DNA of 64,000 nt, from the NCBI RefSeq assembly GCF_047675955.1, contig NC_132927.1, positions 67,189,702-67,253,701 of the forward strand, in the 5' to 3' direction. The notes under the pieces were generated by a model. The model did no database searches, was not told the DNA's origin, and saw only the letters and a list, made by a program, of their open reading frames with translations. Made by a program: the position numbers and the translations under genes. This DNA is from Chlorocebus sabaeus (taxonomy: Eukaryota > Chordata > Mammalia > Primates > Cercopithecidae). Position 1 is the stretch's first letter, and each line of letters begins with the position of its first letter. Of the stretch, positions 58,347-64,000 are shown in pieces.

Positions 58347-58980
58347 CTGCAAAAAGAAAGAAATATAAATTTTAAAATAATTTACAAAAAATGAATTAAG
58401 ACAGTCTTTCTTGTCTACCTTTTTTTTCTTTTTTTAAAGGCATTTCCCTCCTCAGGATCCTGTGATGGCTCTTGGTGACTGGTCAGGGCAAATGGAAATT
58501 CTTTTATCTGCTGCGTTCCCTCAATGTCTCCAACCTACTTCTTTGTTCTCCTCGTGCACAGGGTCTACCTCGTTGGGTCAGCTTCTTTAGGACCTCCCTC
58601 TTGACTAGTGCTTCTTCATGTCTCTATTCTTCCTATTTCACTCTCACTCTAGATGACCTTCAGGTGCCTTTGTAGCAAATCCTTGTCCATCACTTCCTAA
58701 TGGCTTCAGAAGAATTTCCTGACTAACTGGATCCCCTGGTCATTTCCTTGTGTTTCATCCTACAACACCTATGTTTACATTGTACTTACCCATACATGAC
58801 TGATATTTTCTAGGTAGTTCCTATTTGTCTTTATATATTATTCACTTTTTATGTATTTATCAGGTATTTATGCAGTACATCATGTATAAAATAGGAAAAT
58901 GTATAAAATAGGAAATTCATATAGAATTGCTGATTAACAGGCTCTTAAACATAAAGGTTGAAGATCACAGGTTAATTTTA
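58347..58980. other. Intron, possibly degraded L2
   Basis: Pyrimidine-rich text at 58450-58800 (gaatttcctgactaactgg) could be an old L2, but the match is weak. Confidence 0.35.
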
Positions 58981-58996
58981 CTCAAACTTTAGTTCT

Positions 58997-59166
58997 TGTT
59001 TTTTTTTTTTGTTTTTTTTTTGAGATAGGGTCTCACTCTGTCACTCAGGCTGGAGTGCAGTGGCGTGGTCCTAGCTTACTGCAACTTCAAACTTCTGGGT
59101 TAAAGCCATCCTTCCACCTCAGCCTCCAGAGTAGCTGGGATTACAGGTGTGAGCCACTGCACTAGG
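58997..59166 (-). repeat. Half-size Alu, left 5' end joined to right monomer
   Basis: About 170 bp with a T tail. In Alu sense it begins with the left-arm start, gtgcagtggctcacacctg, and passes at cccagcta directly into the right-monomer sequence. A perfect 16-bp duplication, ctcaaactttagttct, flanks it (58981-58996 and 59167-59182). Confidence 0.85.
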
Positions 59167-59182
59167 CTCAAACTTTAGTTCT

Positions 59183-59487
59183 AAATAAGCAAAGAAAATC
59201 AATTAAGTAACATTTATAGATCCCTCTGTTTTACTTTGCATTTATAAAACTTACTTATTTGTAAGTTCCATAGCAAAACACTTCAGCTATATAACAAATA
59301 AATCTATCCAACTCATATAAGAGGTGCGTGACCTGCACAAATTCTGTTTCATGTTCTCAGTTATGTCAGCCTGAATTAAATGTTTCTAAACTTAGAAACA
59401 TTGCTTTCCTCAATGCTAAGAATATGAGAAAGTTTTAAATAATCTCTTAAAATGGAAATCAAAATTACATACAGAAAAACACTAAGG
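59183..59487. other. Intron, nothing recognised
   Basis: AT-rich stretch between the half-size Alu and the nested Alu cluster. Confidence 0.5.
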
Positions 59488-60085
59488 GGCAGGCACAGTG
59501 GCTCATGCCTGTAACCCTAGTACTTTGGAAGGCTGAGGCAGGAGGGCCACTTAAATCCAGGAGTTCAAGACCAGCCTGGGCAACACAGTGAGACCCATCT
59601 CTACAAAAAATTTTTAAAATTAGCTGGGTCGGGAGCAGTGACTCCTGCCTGTAATCCCAACATTTTGGGAGGCCAAGGTGGGTGGATCACCTGAGGTCGA
59701 GAGTTCGAGACCAGCCTGATCAACATATAGAAACCCTGACTCTACTAAAAATATAAAATTAGCCAGACGTGGTGGCACATGCCTGTAATCCCAGCTACTT
59801 GGGAGGCTGAGGCAGGAGAATCACTTGAACCTGGGAGGCGGAGGTTGCAGTGAGCCAAGATAGTGCCACTGCACTTCAGCCTGGGCAACAAGAGCAAAAC
59901 TCCGCCTCAAAAAAAAAAAAATTAGCTGCGTGTGGTGGCACACATGTAGTCCTAGAGCTACTCGGGAAGCAGAGGCAGCAGGATCACTTCAGCTCAGGGT
60001 GTTTGAGGCCACAGCGACCTATGATAGCATTCCAGCAAGCGAGACCCTATGTCTATGTTTAGACCCTACGTCTCTATTTTTTAAA
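59488..60085 (+). repeat. Outer Alu, split by a second Alu
   Basis: The left half is 59488-59629 (aggcacagtggctcatgcc to attagctgggt) and the right half 59932-60085 (gtggtggcacacatgtagt to a weak end). The repeated aaaattagctgggt/aaaattagctgcgt marks the insertion site of the inner copy. Confidence 0.85.
59630..59917 (+). repeat. Inner Alu inserted in the outer Alu's A-rich linker
   Basis: A full-length plus-strand Alu (gggagcagtgactcctgcc to an A13 tail) with its 14-bp target duplication at 59616-59629 and 59918-59931 (13 of 14 identical). The target is the AT-rich middle linker of the older Alu. Confidence 0.88.
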
Positions 60086-60101
60086 AAATGGAACCAAAAA
60101 G

Positions 60102-60421
60102 GGACAAGCGCGGGTGGCCCATGCCTATAATTCCAGCACTTTGGGAAGCCAAGATGGGAGGATCACTTGCACTCAGGAGTTTGAAACTAGCCTGGGCAGC
60201 ATGGCAAAACTCTGTCTCTACAAAAAATACAAAAATTAGCCAGGTGTGGTGGTGCATGCCTATTGTCCCAGCTACTCAGGAGGCTGAGGTGGGAGGATCA
60301 CCTCAGCCCAGTAGGTTGAGGTTATGGTGAGCTGTGATCATGCCACTGCACTCCAGCCTGGGCAATGGAGTGAGACCCTGTATCAACACAACACAACACA
60401 ACACAACACAACACAACACAA
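60102..60421 (+). repeat. Alu with (CAACA)n tail
   Basis: A plus-strand Alu, third in the cluster. The A tail has become a pentanucleotide repeat, about seven acaac units at 60383-60421. Confidence 0.9.
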
Positions 60422-60877
60422 AAGTACTAGGCAATTTTCCTCTAAGAGTCTCAGTGTTCTATAAGACAGAAAAGAAAATGTCTAGAGCTTATATTGAACA
60501 GACATTGACTTGGAGCATTATACGCATCTAACAACCAGGAGATGCTTTTTCCTTAAAAACAACCTCTTTGGAAAATATTTTAGGAACAAATAATTTACTA
60601 TCTGTGTCAGCTTATCACTCGCAAGTAAACATCCATTTTTGCCTCTTCCTGTGAAACCCAATGTTAGTAGCTTTATCAAGATTAACATTGCTGGCTTTGC
60701 GTTATATTTATTTGTATCTTTTTAGGGTAGTAAGATTAGGAGAAGATTAACCGAGATTTCATTTTTTATATTACTCTCATTCCGTATCAATTACAGTTAT
60801 ATCCAATATTCATTGTTATATTTACTTCTGTGTTTGACAATGAGTAAGTTTCACATAAATTAAAAACTGGATTTTTG
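60422..60877. other. Intron, nothing recognised
   Basis: AT-rich, no repeat that I can name. Confidence 0.45.
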
Positions 60878-61124
60878 GACAAGCACAGTGGCTCACACCT
60901 GTAATGCAACAATTTGGGAGTCTGAGGCGGGCAGATTGCTTGAGTCTAGTTCAACATCAACCTAGGCAACATGGCAAAACCTCATCTCTATAAAAGATAC
61001 AAAAATTAGCTGGGTGTGGTGGCACATGCCTGTGGTCCCAGCTCCTCGGGAGGTTGACATGAGAGGATCACCTGAGCCTGGGAAGGTGGAGGCTTCAGTG
61101 AGCCGAGATTGCACCACTACACTG
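60878..61124 (+). repeat. Alu, 3'-truncated
   Basis: A plus-strand Alu starting ggacaagcacagtggctcac and stopping at gcaccactacactgg with no A tail, so its 3' end was lost after insertion. Confidence 0.87.
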
Positions 61125-62583
61125 GACTTTCTAGCTTACTCACTGGAGCTATTCATTTTGTTTCTTACTCATATTTATGATGATTTCTACCATCATTTCT
61201 ATATTATAAACTAATTGTCCTAAATCATAAATTTCAAAGGTCTTTCTTCGCAGCGTATTCCTGGGTCCAATAGTTTCTTGTATGAAAATGTCTTATCTTA
61301 TATCCCACAAAAATCATCTTAAAGCTTGTTACCGTATCAAGAATTCTATCAAAAGAAGTCCAAGTGTCTGTTCTGCTACCTCAGTTTGAGTGCCTACTTG
61401 ACTGCACCTCATTGCCCTTCCTCTCCATTGTGCTGCCGCCCTGCTCCCCGATCCCCTATTGCCAAAGGTTTCTTTCCCTCCTTGTTCTCATACATTTTTC
61501 ATTCAGTCTCCCTAAGATTCCTACCCTTGAACCATCTCCCTTCACCTGGCAGGTCTTATTTCTGCTCTGGGCTGGATCTGCCCTTTTCCTGATCTCTTTT
61601 TTTCTGACATCTTACCATCATTTATTCTCACACCCTCACCCATCTGTTACCTCTACCTTGCTGCCTGCCCCTTTAGAAATGTCATCCTTCATCCTTCCTT
61701 TTTCCTTCAATTCTCTCCTTTCTTTTCTATGCTCCATAATCAGCACTTCAATCTCTATCTTAAACTAGTGTAGGACCTGAATACAACATGACGAGGAAGA
61801 GTGGCTTCATGATGTACCTGAATTGTCCTAATTTAAAAATTACTTGAGTATTTTCTGTCTCTGAGGAAAAACACAAGCCCAGTCTACATAATGACTGCTT
61901 CTACAATATTTCCTTATTAAGTAAAACAAAAAACGGAGTCAAAATTTCTTGGCTCAAGATTAATGGTATCTGCAATAACATTTCTTAAAGTTTAAACTGA
62001 TTGTTACAGTTTGAATAGGGTCACAGACATGAATTCCATTTAAAGTTTTTAGTAAGAGTTCATCCTACCTGGGGACAATGGAGGAGAAAGGGGGTGGGAG
62101 CAAGGGACGGTGTCAGGGACAAAACAAATGGAAAAGAAAGCCAGAGTGCGAGAGTGGGAAGTAACTCTTATTCTCCAACCTCATCAGGATACACCCTGAA
62201 GGTTTACAGGCAGAGTCTGCAATGCAGTAAATTACAATGAAAGAAATACATATTATGACTGATGGTTTCATTTTATTGGTTATTTTAATAATTAAAGGTT
62301 TTTATTTTAATGATACTTTATAACAAATAAGCATTAGGATTTTTCAGGAAAAAAGGTCAAAAACTGCTTAAGTTCTTTTCAATCTCCATCATAGCAAGTA
62401 CAATTGGAAAGTAGATTTTTTTCAAACGGAATTATGAAATTGAGAAAATTGGTAATGTTCTGTAAGTGTGCTTTCATAATCTCCACTAAGACAATAACAC
62501 GTAAAAACATGAGCTCTTCTAGCTCCATTATTACCTTAGTTAACAAACTTCAAAAAAGAAACTTGAAAAGTCAAGTGTCTTAC
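61125..62583. other. Intron, nothing recognised
   Basis: A pyrimidine-rich part at 61360-61750 has two overlapping plus-strand frames (88 and 134 codons) of biased composition and no domain. The remainder is AT-rich, up to the donor of exon 132-170. Confidence 0.45.
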
Positions 62584-62699
62584 CTTGTGGAGATGTTCGA
62601 GGGCAAGCACAATCTCTCCAACATAAATCTGCACCTCGTGCTCTGTGAAACGCTCTCTTTGAGAAAGATGAGTAAAAAGTTCTCCACCATTTATATAAT
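62584..62699 (-). CDS. RPS6KA5: RPS6KA5 exon, residues 132-170 (N-terminal kinase, hinge to alphaE)
   Basis: This is the most 5' exon in the window, 116 bp. It starts with the last two bases of the Asp132 codon and ends with Lys170 complete, so its introns are phase 1 upstream and phase 0 downstream. The peptide begins DYINGGELFTHLSQ and ends LALEHLHK, which is the hinge, alphaD and alphaE of an AGC kinase. The acceptor is at 62700-62701 and the GTAAG donor at 62582-62583. The preceding exon, with the glycine loop and catalytic Lys, is not found before 64000. Confidence 0.96.
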
Positions 62700-64000
62700 C
62701 TAAAAATGAAATATATTTTTCTTTCTTAAACTTGTATTCATAAATGAAAAGCAGTGTTTCCTTTTAATCACTTTGGATTTATCATAAGGCACTGATTTTA
62801 AAATACTGCTATTTATACAATTTAGCATATAGTTTCATGTAGATTTCTAGATTCAGATAGCAATACAGTTTCACAAAAAAAATGATTACCTTAAATATAT
62901 TCATATGAGTTTGCAAAGAGTATTGCCATTAAAACTATTGCTAAAATCTGCATATATTTAAATATTTTTTTCAAATACAGCATATCAGAAACCTCTGCCA
63001 TCACCATATAATGCATACTTAACCTACTCTGGAGTACCAAAACATCAGCCACCGCAATAACCAAAACCAAAACAAAACACAAAGTCCCATCCTTCCATTT
63101 GTAATAATTGCCAGTCACCTGTAAACAGATTCCCTATTTTTCAGAATTGTCTACGTGCACTTCCAAAAATTTATATTAGGTAATAGATACCCTTTTATTT
63201 AGCCCAAAAGTATAAGTATTACAACTTGGTCAAATCAAAGATTCTAAAAGTAGAAGATTCCTATTTTCCTTTCAATTTTCTCTGTTTATCCCAAGGGGGA
63301 TAATGAAATATGTGACCAAAAGGCTACATTAAGAGATAAATAAGGGAGCTGGTTAATTTTTTAAAAAACCAAAATAGTTATGTTGACACATGGTTGTAAG
63401 ACATTTCTTCATAAACTCAGAACTTATTTATCATTCATTATTTTAGGTGACAACTATACAAATTAATATTAGAAACTGCTCAAAATCCTATAGAATAAAC
63501 TTTTGCCAAATAAATGTTGCAAAAAAGCTTTAAATTAGTTTCATCAGAAACCACTGATACATTAACACACAGTATTTGTGTGTGAGAAACTATTAACAAC
63601 TAGAAAAGTCACAAATGCAATTTAAAGCTTTTCTCCTGAAAAATCTGAAAAGCGTATATCCCAAGTATATTCACTTGTTGAGTTTACCACAATTTGATAA
63701 AAGAATGGAATTCTTCATGAACTCACAAATTTTTCTTTTACTTTGTCCATTTAACTTCAAATTCCAAAAAGCAGGTACAACAGAATTAAAGAACTCTAAT
63801 AGCTAGTTGTTTTGCAATGCATTTTACAAACCACATGTCAGCAAAAACCATTTCCCTTCTCAGGCTTCTGTATTTTACCAAGGAGTTTTAATTATATCTG
63901 AACACAAAGCTAATTATTAAAAAAGTATAAAGGAACACAGGATTCCTGCAAATTAATAATGAATTTTTTCCTACCTTAGTTATTTACTTAAAAACCCAAT
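62700..64000. other. Intron upstream of exon 132-170, nothing recognised
   Basis: No further RPS6KA5 exon and no Alu is seen up to the window edge. Confidence 0.55.

Larger units (their letters stand above)
1..64000 (-). other. RPS6KA5: RPS6KA5 (MSK1) gene, internal part
   Basis: The whole window lies inside one minus-strand gene. Eleven exons read in order from 62699 to 4579 give an unbroken match to MSK1 (mitogen- and stress-activated kinase 1), residues about 132-612. MSK1 is a nuclear Ser/Thr kinase activated by p38 and ERK1/2 that phosphorylates CREB, ATF1, histone H3 and NF-kappaB p65 (family knowledge). Exon lengths are 116, 108, 84, 104, 151, 162, 126, 134, 94, 171 and 192 bp, all with AG/GT borders and compatible phases. 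If the human count of 17 coding exons applies, these are probably exons 4-14 (inferred). The start codon, promoter, stop codon and 3' UTR are outside the window. No CpG island is visible, as expected for an internal part. Confidence 0.97.

Noticed and set aside
60383..60421. Short regular repeats considered as a CRISPR-like array
   Set aside because: A (CAACA)n microsatellite derived from an Alu tail, without spacers, in a primate genome.
61326..61768. Overlapping plus-strand frames of 88 and 134 codons
   Set aside because: They follow from a pyrimidine-rich stretch with few stops. There are no splice borders or domains.
62700..64000. Search for the preceding RPS6KA5 exon (glycine loop and catalytic Lys of the first kinase)
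   Set aside because: Not found before the window edge. Only AT-rich intron is present.
1..64000. A previously undescribed multi-gene system
   Set aside because: The window holds one known gene and common primate repeats. Nothing seen supports a new system.

Overview
This window is primate nuclear DNA. It is AT-rich and dense in repeats, with about 35 Alu copies, L1, L2 and MIR fragments, MaLR and ERV1 LTRs and hAT transposon relics. A multi-exon gene interrupts these on the minus strand. There is no prokaryotic or operon-like organisation. Two young Alu copies (2424-2734 and 5142-5436) carry sites that I associate with Old World monkey AluYR lineages, and exon 492-548 encodes Arg at residue 512, where I recall Lys in human. 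A macaque- or baboon-like monkey is therefore more likely than human. This rests on memory of consensus sequences and was not searched.

The only real gene seen is RPS6KA5, encoding MSK1, a nuclear kinase with two kinase domains acting downstream of p38 and ERK. Eleven consecutive coding exons run right to left, from 62699 down to 4579. They encode about residues 132-612 of the roughly 802-residue protein: the rest of the AGC-type N-terminal kinase after the hinge, the regulatory tail and linker (S360, S376, S381), and most of the CaMK-type C-terminal kinase up to the start of the WSLGVIL helix. The first exons lie beyond 64000 and the last ones (end of the second kinase, nuclear localisation signal, C-terminal tail) lie to the left of base 1. 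All eleven exons have GT donors and AG acceptors, open frames and matching phases, so this is the functional locus and not a retrocopy.

Layout by region. 1-4.6 kb: intron with an MLT1-like LTR, five Alus and an old L1 3' end. 4.6-17.3 kb: exons of the C-terminal kinase, linker and AGC tail, with a nested block (MaLR-type LTR, MER1, Alu) at 10.8-11.8 kb. 17.3-34.7 kb: introns with AluYc-like copies, MIR, L2 and an L1 antisense to + at 31.8-33.5 kb. 34.7-37.7 kb: two exons of the N-terminal kinase. 37.7-58.2 kb: a 20.6-kb intron holding a roughly 5-kb L1 with three Alu insertions, an L2 with a reverse-transcriptase remnant, and a nearly complete THE1 element whose interior carries a solo LTR7 (HERV-H) with a perfect 5-bp target duplication. 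58.2-64 kb: two exons with the catalytic loop and alphaD-alphaE of the N-terminal kinase, and a nested Alu cluster.

I found no new biological system. The observations most worth a second look are the LTR7 lying in sense with RPS6KA5 and upstream of nine of its exons, a 110-bp similar pair at 18.68 and 20.20 kb that no repeat family I recognise explains, a stop-free coding-like relic near 12.2-12.45 kb, the mostly phase-0 exon structure that would allow in-frame skipping of key kinase elements, and inverted Alu pairs around several exons.
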